A DNA stretch of 42,984 nucleotides from Alphaproteobacteria bacterium (GTDB lineage: Bacteria > Pseudomonadota > Alphaproteobacteria > Micropepsales > Micropepsaceae): NCBI GenBank assembly GCA_023259375.1, contig JAHFQC010000037.1:1-42984 (forward strand), written 5' to 3'. Below the pieces are notes generated by a model that did no database searches, had not been told where the DNA came from, and saw only the letters and a program-made list of their open reading frames with translations. Each line of letters begins with the position of its first letter. The stretch's first letter is position 1. Made by a program: the position numbers and the translations under genes. Positions 15,908 through 25,294 of the stretch are shown piece by piece.

Positions 15908-17001
15908 CTGCGATGAACGTGATCGATGCCGATTTCTCGCCGTTACTGCGGGTATCTCGTATCAGCAAGCGCTTCGGTCGCACCAGCGCTCTTGCTGATG
16001 TGGATCTGGACGTTCCGCGCGGAAGCTTCACGTGTCTTGTCGGCCCGTCCGGATGCGGCAAGACGACGTTGCTGCGCTGCATCTGCGGACTTGAAACGGT
16101 CGATACCGGCCGGATCGTCTGCGCCGGACGCGATATCACGGATTTGTCGCCTTCGGCGCGGCAGATGGGATTGGTGTTTCAGTCCTATGCTCTGTTCCCA
16201 AATTTGAACGTCACCCGGAATGTCGCCTATGGCGTGCCGCGCACGCTTGGCCGCCGCGAAATCGAACGCAAGGTGGACGCGCTATTGGAGGCGGTAGGGT
16301 TGTCCGGCTATGGCGCGCGCCGGCCCGAGGAGTTGTCGGGCGGGCAGCAGCAGCGCGTCGCCATCGCCCGGGCTTTGGCGCCGGAGCCGTCGCTGTTGCT
16401 GCTGGACGAGCCTTTATCCGCATTGGACGCGCAATTGCGCCTGCAGGTGCGCGCCGAATTGCAGTCGCTGCAGAAGCGGCTGGGCGTTACCACCGTTATG
16501 GTGACCCATGATCAGGCCGAAGCGCTTGCTGTCGCTGATCGCATAGCAGTGATGAAGGAGGGACTGGTGGTCCAGGCGGGATCGCCGTTCGATCTCTATT
16601 ACCGTCCTGCGGATCGTTTTGTCGCCGGATTTCTCGGCCGGATGAACTTTCTGTCTGCCAAAGCGCAGGCCCCCGGCTGCGTGCAGCTGGCAAGTGGAGA
16701 AGCGGTCGGTGTCGACACCGAAGGGCTCGCGGCCGGGGTTGCGGTCGATCTCGGCATCCGGCCTGAAGATGTGGTGCTGTCGCCGGAAGCTGCGAACGAT
16801 GGAACCTGTTTGGGTTTGCGTGTTCTGCGGCGGGAGTTTGTCGGCGCCATGATGCGTCTGGAGGCAGTTCACGTCGGCTGCGATGCCGTGCTGGCGCTGG
16901 ATGTGCCGGCGCGTTTGGGCCGCACGATCGGCGAGGGTGCCGAAATTGAGGTGCTTCTTCCGGCGGCGCGGCTTCATGTTTTTCCCGCCGGACAGGTCTG
17001 A
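15904..17001 (+). CDS. ABC transporter ATP-binding protein, 2-AEP type
   Basis: The 365-residue ATPase drives uptake from the inner face of the membrane. It shows Walker A GPSGCGKTT at residues 47-55, Q-loop FQSYALFP, signature LSGGQQQR at 144-151, Walker B LLLLDEP at 164-170 and the H-loop in VMVTHDQ. A C-terminal TOBE-like domain (from about residue 280) carries GIRPEDVVLSPE, as in PotA/FbpC-like importers. It matches the TIGR03258 (PhnT2/AepV) context by its neighbours. The start ATG overlaps the stop of the binding-protein gene (ATGA), and its own stop overlaps the permease start by 1 nt, so the three genes form one tightly coupled operon. Confidence 0.92.
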   Translation: MTAMNVIDADFSPLLRVSRISKRFGRTSALADVDLDVPRGSFTCLVGPSGCGKTTLLRCICGLETVDTGRIVCAGRDITDLSPSARQMGLVFQSYALFPNLNVTRNVAYGVPRTLGRREIERKVDALLEAVGLSGYGARRPEELSGGQQQRVAIARALAPEPSLLLLDEPLSALDAQLRLQVRAELQSLQKRLGVTTVMVTHDQAEALAVADRIAVMKEGLVVQAGSPFDLYYRPADRFVAGFLGRMNFLSAKAQAPGCVQLASGEAVGVDTEGLAAGVAVDLGIRPEDVVLSPEAANDGTCLGLRVLRREFVGAMMRLEAVHVGCDAVLALDVPARLGRTIGEGAEIEVLLPAARLHVFPAGQV

Positions 17002-18665
17002 TGGGGCGCCGCGGTATTTCGCTTGTCGGCGTTCTGGCGTTGGCTTTTTGCGTCGCGGCGGTGCTCGCGTTGCTGCTGCCCCTCGCGGTATTGATCCTGC
17101 AGTCGGTCTCTGCGCCTGGCAGCGGTTTAACGGTGGACCATTACGTTAGCTACTTCGCCACCCCCGGTCTGTTGCGGGCGCTTGAAAATACGGCGCTGCT
17201 AGGCATCGCGACGGTCGCTTTCGTCGTGCCGCTGGCATTCTCGTTTGCTTATGGGATGGAACGCGCCGTGCTGCCCGGCAAAGAGGGATTATCCTTCATT
17301 GCTGCCGCACCGCTTCTGGTGCCGTCGCTGCTGCCGGCTATGGTTCTTATCTATCTCTTCGGCCACCAAGGTCTTCTCGCGCCAATGCTTCAGGGCGCCG
17401 ATATTTACGGATTTCCCGGTGTGCTTGCCGCGGAGGTCATCGCCACGCTGCCGCACGCGGTCATCATTCTTAAAACGGCGCTGCGCACGGCCGATGCCCG
17501 GCTTTACGAACAGGCGACGCTGCTGGGCGCGGGAAGCTGGCGCAAATTCTATACGATTACTCTGCCGTCGGCGCGCCATGGTCTGATATCGGCCGTGCTG
17601 GTCGTTTTTGCTCTGACCATCACCGACATCGGCGCGCCCAAGGTGATCGGCGGCGGCTTCGATGTGCTGGCCATCACTATCTATAAACAGGTTCTGGGGC
17701 AGCAGAACTTCCAGCTCGGTTCTGTGGCGGCCATTCTTCTGATGGTCCCGAGCGCGTTCGCGATCGTGCTGGAACGCGCCGCTGCCAAACGCCACACCGC
17801 GTCCCTATCGGCACGTGCACGCAGCCTCGTGCCGCGTCCACATCCCGTTCGCGACCGGCTGGCTGCCGTGGTCTGTTATGGCACGGCGGTTTTAGTCCTT
17901 GTTATGCTCACCGTTTGCCAACTGGTCGCATTAGTGCGGCTGTGGCCGTACGATTTATCGCTGACTTTGGATTACTATGATTTCGGCCGCTATGATGGCA
18001 GCGGTTGGGGCGCGGTGATCAATTCGACGCTGCTGGCTGCGATTTCGGCTCTGGTAGGCACGGCATTCGTGTTTGCCGGCGCCCATCTCAGTGAACGCAC
18101 CAAAGAGGCGCCATGGTTGCGTGGATTGTTCTCGCGCCTTGCTTTGCTTCCGGCGGCGATTCCGGGTCTCGCGCTTGGACTGTCCTATGTGTTGTTCTTC
18201 GATAGTCCGCTAAATCCGCTGCATGTTCTTTATGGCAGCGTCGGATTGCTACTGATCGCCAATATCACGCATTACTATACGGTGCCGCATCTCAGTGCGG
18301 TTGGTGCGGTAAAGGCGATTGATGGAGAACTGGAAGCCGTCGCGCAATCCTTGGGCCGCAGTCCGCTGAGCGTGCTGGGTATGGTTGTGGCGCCGATGTC
18401 GGTGTCCGTTCTGGTGGAAATCGCGCTCTACTTTTTTGTCAACGCCATGACGACCGTGTCGGTGGTGATGTTCCTCTATCCACCCGGCTTCAAGCTGGCG
18501 TCCGTGGCGGTGCTCAATATGGATGATGCCGGGGATCTCGCGCCCGCTGCGGCCATGGGCATGATGATTTTCTATGTGAATTTCGTTGTGCGGATTGCAG
18601 GACAGGCGGTGTTGGCGAGCGGCCGTCGTTTGGTTCGACATCGCATGAAGACCGCGGTTGCGTGA
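17001..18665 (+). CDS. Fused ABC permease, 2-AEP/iron type (two BPD domains)
   Basis: The 554-residue protein is two binding-protein-dependent permease domains joined head to tail, giving about 12 membrane segments. Each half has an EAA loop that docks on the ATPase: EQATLLGAGSWRKFYTITLP near residue 170 and EAVAQSLGRSPLSVLG near residue 445. Fused permeases of this length occur in the PhnU2/AepW (TIGR03262) and FbpB/ThiP groups. With one permease gene and one ATPase gene the transporter is complete. The gene ends the operon; a 216-bp gap with a long dyad follows before the TonB receptor. Confidence 0.9.
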   Translation: MGRRGISLVGVLALAFCVAAVLALLLPLAVLILQSVSAPGSGLTVDHYVSYFATPGLLRALENTALLGIATVAFVVPLAFSFAYGMERAVLPGKEGLSFIAAAPLLVPSLLPAMVLIYLFGHQGLLAPMLQGADIYGFPGVLAAEVIATLPHAVIILKTALRTADARLYEQATLLGAGSWRKFYTITLPSARHGLISAVLVVFALTITDIGAPKVIGGGFDVLAITIYKQVLGQQNFQLGSVAAILLMVPSAFAIVLERAAAKRHTASLSARARSLVPRPHPVRDRLAAVVCYGTAVLVLVMLTVCQLVALVRLWPYDLSLTLDYYDFGRYDGSGWGAVINSTLLAAISALVGTAFVFAGAHLSERTKEAPWLRGLFSRLALLPAAIPGLALGLSYVLFFDSPLNPLHVLYGSVGLLLIANITHYYTVPHLSAVGAVKAIDGELEAVAQSLGRSPLSVLGMVVAPMSVSVLVEIALYFFVNAMTTVSVVMFLYPPGFKLASVAVLNMDDAGDLAPAAAMGMMIFYVNFVVRIAGQAVLASGRRLVRHRMKTAVA

Positions 18666-18721
18666 CTAAAGGCTGCTCAACTCAGCATCAATCGTAGATA
18701 CGCCGGTGTGCCTGGAATTGT

Positions 18722-18760
18722 GATTATGTGCCGTGGTTCTGTTGCACGGTCGTCATAATC
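18722..18760. promoter_or_regulatory. 39-bp interrupted dyad before the TonB receptor
   Basis: GATTATG (18722-18728) pairs with CATAATC (18754-18760), and inside it CCGTG (18731-18735) pairs with CACGG (18745-18749). The structure follows the ABC operon stop by 57 bp and precedes the receptor by 121 bp. It could be a terminator for the transporter operon or a regulator site; no T-tract is present. Confidence 0.4.
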
Positions 18761-18791
18761 CACACCATCGGTCAAATATCAACATAACATC

Positions 18792-18805
18792 ACACACCCG
18801 TCATG
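18792..18805 (+). promoter_or_regulatory. Shared upstream motif, copy 1 (PHO-box-like)
   Basis: ACACACCCGTCATG ends 76 bp before the receptor ATG. Thirteen of its 14 bases recur at 21769-21782 before the phospholipase gene. The CCGTCAT part resembles half of a PhoB site (CTGTCAT), and TCAC lies 11 bp in phase upstream of it. Confidence 0.35.
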
Positions 18806-18881
18806 AACTCCCTTTAGCTCCCCTGGGCGCCACAGAGGCGTTTGCGGATGGATCGGCCATTCGCGTTCCGAGGGGACGATA

Positions 18882-21674
18882 ATGCAAAAGTATTGGATGA
18901 GTGGGGTTGCAGTGAGTGCACTGCTGATGTCGTTCGCGCCCGCGGGGGCCGACGTCATGGCGGAAAACGCTGCCGGCTTCGAAACGGTGACGATCACCGG
19001 ATTTCGCAAGTCGCTGGACGAAGCAAGGACCTTGAAGAAAGAAAGCGCGATCGTTTCCGACGCGATTGTCGCCGAAGATATGGCGAAATTCCCGGAGCTC
19101 AATCTTGCCGAAGCGCTCCAGCGCTTGCCGGGTGTATCAATCAACCGCGAAGCGGGCGAGGGGCGCCGCATCACGCTGCGTGGTTTGGGGCCTGATTATA
19201 CCCGTGTTCAGCTCAACGGCATGGAAGCGTTGGGCAATGACGATTCGGCGATGGACAGCCGCGGCCAGCGTTCGCGCGACCGCGCATTCGATTTCAACTT
19301 GTTCGCTTCGGAGCTGTTCTCCAAGGCCGAGGTTGAAAAGACCTATCAGGTGTCGCAGAGCGAAGGCGGTATGGCCGGCACTGTTGGCCTGTTCACGGGA
19401 AAACCGCTGAACAATCCGGAAGGTCTCAAGATCGCCGGATCGTTGAAGGCGGGTACCAACACGTATACAGCCGATTTCCAGCCGCGCGGGGCCGCTCTTG
19501 TCGGCTACAACTGGAACAACAAACTCGGTGTTCTGGTCACCGTGGCCTATTCCAAGCGCAAGACCGAGGAGCAAGGCTATGATACCTATTCTCCGTCGAT
19601 CTACAGCGCCAACGACATGTCGAATCCGGCAACCAACAAGGGCTTTGTGCCGGAAGGCCTGGATCTGTCGGCGTTGAATGCGACCGACTATGCCAAGGTG
19701 ATGTCAGGCACGCTGACCTGGCCGACCGGAAATCGTTTGTCGGTGTGGGAAGCCAAGCAGGAACGTCTTGGTATGACCGCGTCGGTGGAGTGGAAGCCGG
19801 TCGAATCGCTGTCGCTGTCGCTCGATGGCGTGAAGGGCCGTTTCCACACCAATCGCGATGAATACCATCTCGCCACGCGCACGCATGCGTCGTCGACGGT
19901 CCTGGGCAAGAATTATGTGCAATGGGGCCAGACGCTGCCGGGGCCCAAGATCAATGCGCTGACGTGGGATGCGACCGGCTACGTCACCGATGTCGATGTG
20001 TCGAACACCGTCTATGCCTCGGAACATCGCCGCGAGCGCAACACCACCGATTTCAACCAGCTTGTTCTTTCCGGAACCTGGAAGCCGATCGAACGGCTGA
20101 CGGTTGACGGACATGTCGGCGTCGAAACGTCGACCTACAAGACCCCGTACGACGACAAGGCCTATTACCAAGTCGCTGGCGGCATGAAGACCCACTACAC
20201 GCCGAATGGCGACTACGGTCATAACGATTACGACTGGGATACGACCGACATCAACCGCTATCACCTGCGGGAGCTCTATTTCCGGCAGTTCGATAACAGC
20301 ACGTCGTTCCACGAGGGTGTCATCAACCTTGCCTACGAGCTGAACGACTCGATCAAGTTGCGCGGCGGCTATACGTGGCGCCGCTACAAGACGCAGGGGA
20401 CCGAGGCGTATAACGACAGCTATCTGCGTAACGCGTTCAAGAACGGCGTGTTGGTGAACGGACACGACGACACGGTCAACGCGTATTCCTTTGTCTATCG
20501 CGGCGACAAGGATCAGGCGTGGGTGGCGGCCGACTGGAGCAAGATGCTGGCCTACTACAACGTGCAGCACACGATGACGATGGATAACGGCCAGCCGACA
20601 ACCGATATCGAAAACACGTTCGCGGTGACGGAAGAAACCAACGGCGGTTATGTGCAGGTCGATTGGAAGACCGAACTGTTCGGCCGGCCGTTGCGCGGCA
20701 ATCTCGGTGTTCGCGCCTATAGTACGGATATGAACAGCGCCGGCCTGATCGGCAACGCCAAGGGCGGTCTTACCAATGCTGCGGTGGCGTCGAGCTATGA
20801 CGGTATCCTGCCGGCCTTCAACGCGGTCTGGGAGATTTCGGACGCGTTCCAGGTTCGTGCCGCGGCCAACAAGAACATCAACCGCCCCGCGCTCAGTGCT
20901 TTAGCGGTAACGGGCAGTGTATACCGCGAGCCCGGCAAGACCACGGTGTCGAACGGCAATCCGTACCTGAAGCCGTACACATCGAACAATTACGATTTGT
21001 CGGCCGAGTGGTATTTCGGCCGGATCGGCATGCTGGCCGTCGGTGTCTTCCACAAGGACATCAAGAATCTGGTGGTAACCCAGACGGATCTCGGCGTGCC
21101 TTATTCGGTCACCGGCCTGCCGCTTTCGCTTGGTGCGACGGAATACGATGCCGTCCCGCCGCTGACTCCCGATACGCCGGTGGATTACAACCATCCGGTC
21201 AATCTGGCCACCGCCGGGCTGTCGGGTCTCGAACTGGCCGCCCAAACGGACTTCTATTTCTTGCCGGCGCCGTTCAATAAGATGGGTGTCGTCGCGAATG
21301 CCACGTTCATCGCATCCAACTCGGTTCAGAACAAGTTGAACGGCCCGATCGTCGGCCTCTCGCCGACCAACGCCAATCTGACCCTCTACTATGAAGACGA
21401 CGATTGGGGGCTGCGCGGTTCGGCCAACCATCGTTCGGGCTATATGGACGCCCGCTACGACGGCAAGAACGTGACCAGCCAGGATGGCTACAAGGCGACG
21501 ACCTATGTCGATGCGGCGGCGTTCTACAAGCTATCCGACGGTCTCCGGCTCACCTTCGATGCCATCAACCTGACCGATCAGCGCGAAGTGCAGTACAACT
21601 CGATCTACAAGCGTCTGCACAACGCAACGCAGAGCGGTTCGACATTCCTCGTCGGTGTCGACTTCCAGTACTAA
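18882..21674 (+). CDS. TonB-dependent receptor (TIGR01782-like)
   Basis: The 930-residue outer-membrane beta-barrel takes up a large or scarce substrate with energy from TonB. After a signal peptide (about residues 1-23) comes VTITGFRKSLDEARTLKKES, then the plug with LAEALQRLPGVSINREAGEG and ITLRGLGPDYTRVQLNGMEA. This is the pattern of the TonB-Xanth-Caul (TIGR01782) group. The barrel ends in the usual aromatic C-terminus VGVDFQY. These receptors often take glycans, but here the neighbours are a phosphonate-type importer and phospholipases, so the substrate may be a phosphorus compound or phospholipid product. That is inference. No anti-sigma partner is present. Confidence 0.93.
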   Translation: MQKYWMSGVAVSALLMSFAPAGADVMAENAAGFETVTITGFRKSLDEARTLKKESAIVSDAIVAEDMAKFPELNLAEALQRLPGVSINREAGEGRRITLRGLGPDYTRVQLNGMEALGNDDSAMDSRGQRSRDRAFDFNLFASELFSKAEVEKTYQVSQSEGGMAGTVGLFTGKPLNNPEGLKIAGSLKAGTNTYTADFQPRGAALVGYNWNNKLGVLVTVAYSKRKTEEQGYDTYSPSIYSANDMSNPATNKGFVPEGLDLSALNATDYAKVMSGTLTWPTGNRLSVWEAKQERLGMTASVEWKPVESLSLSLDGVKGRFHTNRDEYHLATRTHASSTVLGKNYVQWGQTLPGPKINALTWDATGYVTDVDVSNTVYASEHRRERNTTDFNQLVLSGTWKPIERLTVDGHVGVETSTYKTPYDDKAYYQVAGGMKTHYTPNGDYGHNDYDWDTTDINRYHLRELYFRQFDNSTSFHEGVINLAYELNDSIKLRGGYTWRRYKTQGTEAYNDSYLRNAFKNGVLVNGHDDTVNAYSFVYRGDKDQAWVAADWSKMLAYYNVQHTMTMDNGQPTTDIENTFAVTEETNGGYVQVDWKTELFGRPLRGNLGVRAYSTDMNSAGLIGNAKGGLTNAAVASSYDGILPAFNAVWEISDAFQVRAAANKNINRPALSALAVTGSVYREPGKTTVSNGNPYLKPYTSNNYDLSAEWYFGRIGMLAVGVFHKDIKNLVVTQTDLGVPYSVTGLPLSLGATEYDAVPPLTPDTPVDYNHPVNLATAGLSGLELAAQTDFYFLPAPFNKMGVVANATFIASNSVQNKLNGPIVGLSPTNANLTLYYEDDDWGLRGSANHRSGYMDARYDGKNVTSQDGYKATTYVDAAAFYKLSDGLRLTFDAINLTDQREVQYNSIYKRLHNATQSGSTFLVGVDFQY

Positions 21675-21696
21675 TCGCAACTGCTGGAAGTGCGAC

Positions 21697-21727
21697 GGCC
21701 CCGGAGCATATACCCCGCTCCGGGGCC
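21697..21727 (+). terminator. Strong hairpin after the TonB receptor
   Basis: GGCCCCGGAGC (21697-21707) and GCTCCGGGGCC (21717-21727) form a perfect 11-bp stem with a 9-nt loop, 23 bp past the receptor stop. There is no long T-run. It is the likely end of the receptor transcript. Confidence 0.7.
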
Positions 21728-21768
21728 ACCTTCCCGCGGTCAATCGGGGCGGCATCGCAAATTCCTCT

Positions 21769-21782
21769 ACACACCTGTCATG
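21769..21782 (+). promoter_or_regulatory. Shared upstream motif, copy 2 (PHO-box-like half site)
   Basis: ACACACCTGTCATG ends 45 bp before the phospholipase ATG and matches the motif before the TonB receptor at 13 of 14 positions. It contains CTGTCAT, the canonical PHO-box half. A second half in 11-bp phase is not evident. Confidence 0.4.
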
Positions 21783-21827
21783 CAGCGCGGCTAACGTCTG
21801 CCGCTATAGCGAATCTTCCGGTGACCC

Positions 21828-23858
21828 ATGACCAATTCCCGCCGTCGCGTTCTGCAGGCCGCAGCTGCCGCTCTTGGTGTTGGCGCTGTTGCCGTCGCCT
21901 TTCCCGAGACGATCAAGAAGCTTCTCTCTATCCCCGCCGACCGGCGCACCGGAACGATCAAGGATGTCGAGCATGTGATCATCCTGATGCAGGAGAACCG
22001 GTCGTTCGATCACTATTACGGTACGCTGCGAGGCGTGCGCGGTTTTGCCGATCCGCATCCGATAACGCTTCCGGGCGGTAAGCCGGTGTGGCAGCAGCCT
22101 GCAGAAGGCGGCAAGACGCTGTCGCCGTTCCGCCTCGACACCGAGAAAACCGCGGCGCTGATCGTGCCCAGCCTGGATCACGGCTGGAAGCAAGTCCACG
22201 ACGTCTGGAAGCATCACGACGCCTGGATCGCCAAGAAGACGGCCATGACCATGGGCTATTTCACCCGTGCCGACATGCCGTTCCATTACGCGCTCGCCGA
22301 TGCCTTCACGATTTGCGATAATTATCACTGTTCGGTTTTTGGCCCGACCAATCCCAACCGACTGTTCTTATGGACCGGTACTAGTGGTTTGGCGGCCGGT
22401 AATGACGGCAAGCAGGCGATCGAGAATCCGGACGATTCCAACGGCACCGCCGACATGGACCACGACACCAAAACGTTCTCGCCGTTCACTTGGACGACCT
22501 ACGCCGAGCGGCTTGAAGCGGCCGGTGTCGCGTGGAAGCTCTATCAGGAGTACGACAACTTCGGCGACAATCCGCTCGCCTTCTTCCGCCAGTTCCGCGC
22601 TCTCGATAAGACCTCCAGCTTCTACAAGCGGGCCAGGGCCTGGGCGGCGGGGTCCAACGCCTACAATATCCGCAAGAGCCACGGCGAATATCTGCTGGCG
22701 GAAATGGAAGAGGCCATCAAGGCGGGAAAGCTGCCGCAGGTCTCGTGGGTCGTGACATCGACCATGTTAAGCGAACACCCCGCCGGCTCTTCTCCGGCTT
22801 ACGGCGAGATTTTCATTTCCAATCTTCTCGCCATGCTGGCCAAGCATCCGGACGTCTGGGCTAAGACCGTTCTGTTCATCAATTACGATGAGAACGACGG
22901 CCTATTCGATCACATGCCATTGCCAGTGCCGGCGATCAGTCCGGCCATGGGCGAGAGTACCGTCGCGGCGGCTGGCGAGATCTATCATGGTGTTCCGTTC
23001 GGGCTGGGTCCGCGCGTGCCGATGACAATCGTGTCGCCCTGGACCAAGGGCGGCTTTGTCGATTCGGAGTTGTTCGATCACACCTCTGTGCTGCGGTTCC
23101 TCGAAGCCCGTTTCGGCATTAAGGAGACGAACATCACGCCGTGGCGGCGCGCGGTTTGCGGCGATCTCACCTCGGCGTTCGATTTTTCGAGCGCGCACGA
23201 AGCCTGGGATTTCGATTTGCCCGATACGTCGTTCTACGCCCAGCAGGTCGATGCGGCGCAGGATTTGCCGATGACCAAGCCGGTCTATGGCGCACCGTTG
23301 CCGCATCAGGAAAAAGGCCAGCGTCCGGCACGTCCGCTGCCCTACGATCTCGACGGCAATGCCAGGATGGAAGCGGGTGCGCTGGCGGTCACGCTCAAGA
23401 ACCGCGGCAAGGCCGGCGCTTGCTTCATCGTTTATGCCGAGGGCCAAAACGAAGGGCCGTGGTTCTACACAGTCGAGGCCGGCAAAACGCTGGTGGACCG
23501 CATCGCGCTCCCTGCCGGCGCTCCGCATTTCACCCTGCATGGCCCGAACGGCCTGTTCCGGTCTTATCAAGGCGTGGGCGGACTCTCCACCGACCTCGCC
23601 CACACGACCCAAAGCGTCACGCTCATTATGACCAACCACGGGACTGCCGAGCAGGTCGTGGTGGTGGAAGACCATTACGCACCGGGCATCACGCGCACGC
23701 ACCGCATCGCCGCCGGGCAGAGCATCCGCGATCTCTGGGATATCACCAAGCGCGATCACTGGTACGACTTGGCGCTGACGGCGGGACCGCAATCCTGGCG
23801 TTTCGCCGGTCATATCGAAACCGGCAAGATCAGCCGCAGCGATCCGGCGCTGGGCTGA
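21828..23858 (+). CDS. Phosphocholine-specific phospholipase C, Tat-exported
   Basis: The enzyme splits phosphatidylcholine or sphingomyelin into phosphocholine and a neutral lipid. The 676-residue length is usual for the TIGR03396 group (PlcN/PlcH of Pseudomonas). A twin-arginine signal (SRRRVLQ at residues 4-10) fits the known Tat export of this family. The phosphoesterase domain opens IILMQENRSFDHYYGTLRGV and includes the metal-site segments WTTYAERLEAAGVAW and INYDENDGLFDH. Two C-terminal DUF756 domains follow, from about residue 500. The gene begins an operon: its stop overlaps the PHP phosphoesterase start (TGATG). It probably serves phosphate or choline release. Confidence 0.93.
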   Translation: MTNSRRRVLQAAAAALGVGAVAVAFPETIKKLLSIPADRRTGTIKDVEHVIILMQENRSFDHYYGTLRGVRGFADPHPITLPGGKPVWQQPAEGGKTLSPFRLDTEKTAALIVPSLDHGWKQVHDVWKHHDAWIAKKTAMTMGYFTRADMPFHYALADAFTICDNYHCSVFGPTNPNRLFLWTGTSGLAAGNDGKQAIENPDDSNGTADMDHDTKTFSPFTWTTYAERLEAAGVAWKLYQEYDNFGDNPLAFFRQFRALDKTSSFYKRARAWAAGSNAYNIRKSHGEYLLAEMEEAIKAGKLPQVSWVVTSTMLSEHPAGSSPAYGEIFISNLLAMLAKHPDVWAKTVLFINYDENDGLFDHMPLPVPAISPAMGESTVAAAGEIYHGVPFGLGPRVPMTIVSPWTKGGFVDSELFDHTSVLRFLEARFGIKETNITPWRRAVCGDLTSAFDFSSAHEAWDFDLPDTSFYAQQVDAAQDLPMTKPVYGAPLPHQEKGQRPARPLPYDLDGNARMEAGALAVTLKNRGKAGACFIVYAEGQNEGPWFYTVEAGKTLVDRIALPAGAPHFTLHGPNGLFRSYQGVGGLSTDLAHTTQSVTLIMTNHGTAEQVVVVEDHYAPGITRTHRIAAGQSIRDLWDITKRDHWYDLALTAGPQSWRFAGHIETGKISRSDPALG

Positions 23859-25294
23859 TGCGAACTGGAGTTCTGGCGGCGGTGCTCTTCGCGGCCCTGG
23901 CGATGCCTGCGTTCGCGTCGGGCGGCCGTAGCTGGCTCGCGGGCGATCATCACGTTCACAGCCGCTTCAGCGGTGACTATCCGCCAGGTGCCAAGATCGG
24001 TGACGTATCCGCGTACGTCGTGGGCGGAGATGGCATCTATCCCATTCCGGTCAATGCGCGCAAAGCGCGGCAATACGGGCTTTCCTGGATGGTGGCGGCC
24101 GATCACGGCGGTCCGGGTCTGTCGCGGCTGCATTACGAGCAGTCCTATGCCGAGTTGCTGCGATCGCGCCGAAGCGTGCCCGGCCTCATCCAGTTTTATG
24201 GGCTGGAACTGAATTCACCGGGCGGCGACCACGCCAGTTTGATCCTGCCGGTAACGTCCGACGAGCGCCAACGCCTGCTCAGCTTGGAAACGGCATTCGA
24301 CGCTAAGGAAGTCTATCCGCGCGACCTCGCGCGTGACACCAACACGTGCATGCTCGAGGCTTTGCGTACCATGGATGGCTTGTCGCCCAAGCCGCTGATC
24401 TTTGCCAATCATCCGTCGCGCGGCTCCCGTTTTATCGGTGATCCCGACGGCGGTCACACGCCCGCCGACATGCGCAGCTGGAACGATGCCGCGCCGGATG
24501 TGGCCGTCGGGATGGAAGGCGCGCCCGGTCATCAGGCCGCCTCATTCAAACCGGATATCGCGCCGGAGGCCATTCGCGGCCGCGGCCTTTATCGCAAGCT
24601 GCCGACCTATGGCGGCTTCGATGTCATGACGGCGACGCTCGGCGGTGTGTGGGACGTCATGCTGGGCGAGGGGCGGCATTGGTGGATTACCGCGAATTCG
24701 GATTCGCATCGCAATTTCGCCGATGGCGGCGAGGATTTCTGGCCGGGGCAATACACCAAGACTTATGTCTATGCCCGCCGAGACCCCGCCGACATTCTCG
24801 ATGGACTGCGCCAGGGGCGAATCTTCGTCACCACAGGCGATCTGATTTCGGCGCTCGATGTCACGGCATCGTCCGGCGGTTCGCGTGCGAACATGGGCGA
24901 GAAGCTGTCGGTACAGCCCGATGCGGACGTCACAGTAACGATCACCGTGCGCGAGCCGTCCGCACCCAACGCGGCCGGCATGCAGCCGCAGGTCGCCCGC
25001 GTCGATCTCATCGTCGGCAAGATCCTTGGCCACGGGGATCCATCGGCCATCACCAATCCAACGACCGAAGTCGTGCACCGCTTCACCGCCAAAGATTGGA
25101 CCCGCAAGGGCGGGATGCTGACGATGCGTCTCGTGCTGAAGCACGTGGCCGCCAATTCGTATCTGCGGGTGCGCGGCACCGATGGCTTCGAGTTGGAGCC
25201 GCAAGCCGATGCTCGCGACGAAAATCCGTGGACCGATCTGTGGTTTTATTCCAATCCCGTCTTCCTTACCGCTAAAGGCGTTCCGCATGCGTAG
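23858..25294 (+). CDS. Secreted PHP-domain phosphoesterase
   Basis: The 478-residue protein carries a signal peptide (MRTGVLAAVLFAALAMPAFA) and, at residues 28-40, the PHP metal motif AGDHHVHSRFSGD. Further metal-ligand candidates are in MVAADHGGPG, LIFANHPSRG and ITANSDSHRN. PHP proteins hydrolyse phosphomonoesters or diesters with three metals; an exported member next to a phospholipase C may remove phosphate from released head groups. The ATG at 23858 overlaps the phospholipase stop; the longer frame upstream is antisense-like reading of the phospholipase and is rejected. The 3' end overlaps the next gene by 8 bp. The exact substrate is unknown. Confidence 0.88.
   Translation: MRTGVLAAVLFAALAMPAFASGGRSWLAGDHHVHSRFSGDYPPGAKIGDVSAYVVGGDGIYPIPVNARKARQYGLSWMVAADHGGPGLSRLHYEQSYAELLRSRRSVPGLIQFYGLELNSPGGDHASLILPVTSDERQRLLSLETAFDAKEVYPRDLARDTNTCMLEALRTMDGLSPKPLIFANHPSRGSRFIGDPDGGHTPADMRSWNDAAPDVAVGMEGAPGHQAASFKPDIAPEAIRGRGLYRKLPTYGGFDVMTATLGGVWDVMLGEGRHWWITANSDSHRNFADGGEDFWPGQYTKTYVYARRDPADILDGLRQGRIFVTTGDLISALDVTASSGGSRANMGEKLSVQPDADVTVTITVREPSAPNAAGMQPQVARVDLIVGKILGHGDPSAITNPTTEVVHRFTAKDWTRKGGMLTMRLVLKHVAANSYLRVRGTDGFELEPQADARDENPWTDLWFYSNPVFLTAKGVPHA

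Noticed and set aside
23141..23857. N-terminal extension of the PHP phosphoesterase
   Set aside because: It overlaps the coding phospholipase in another frame; the true start at 23858 begins a perfect signal peptide.
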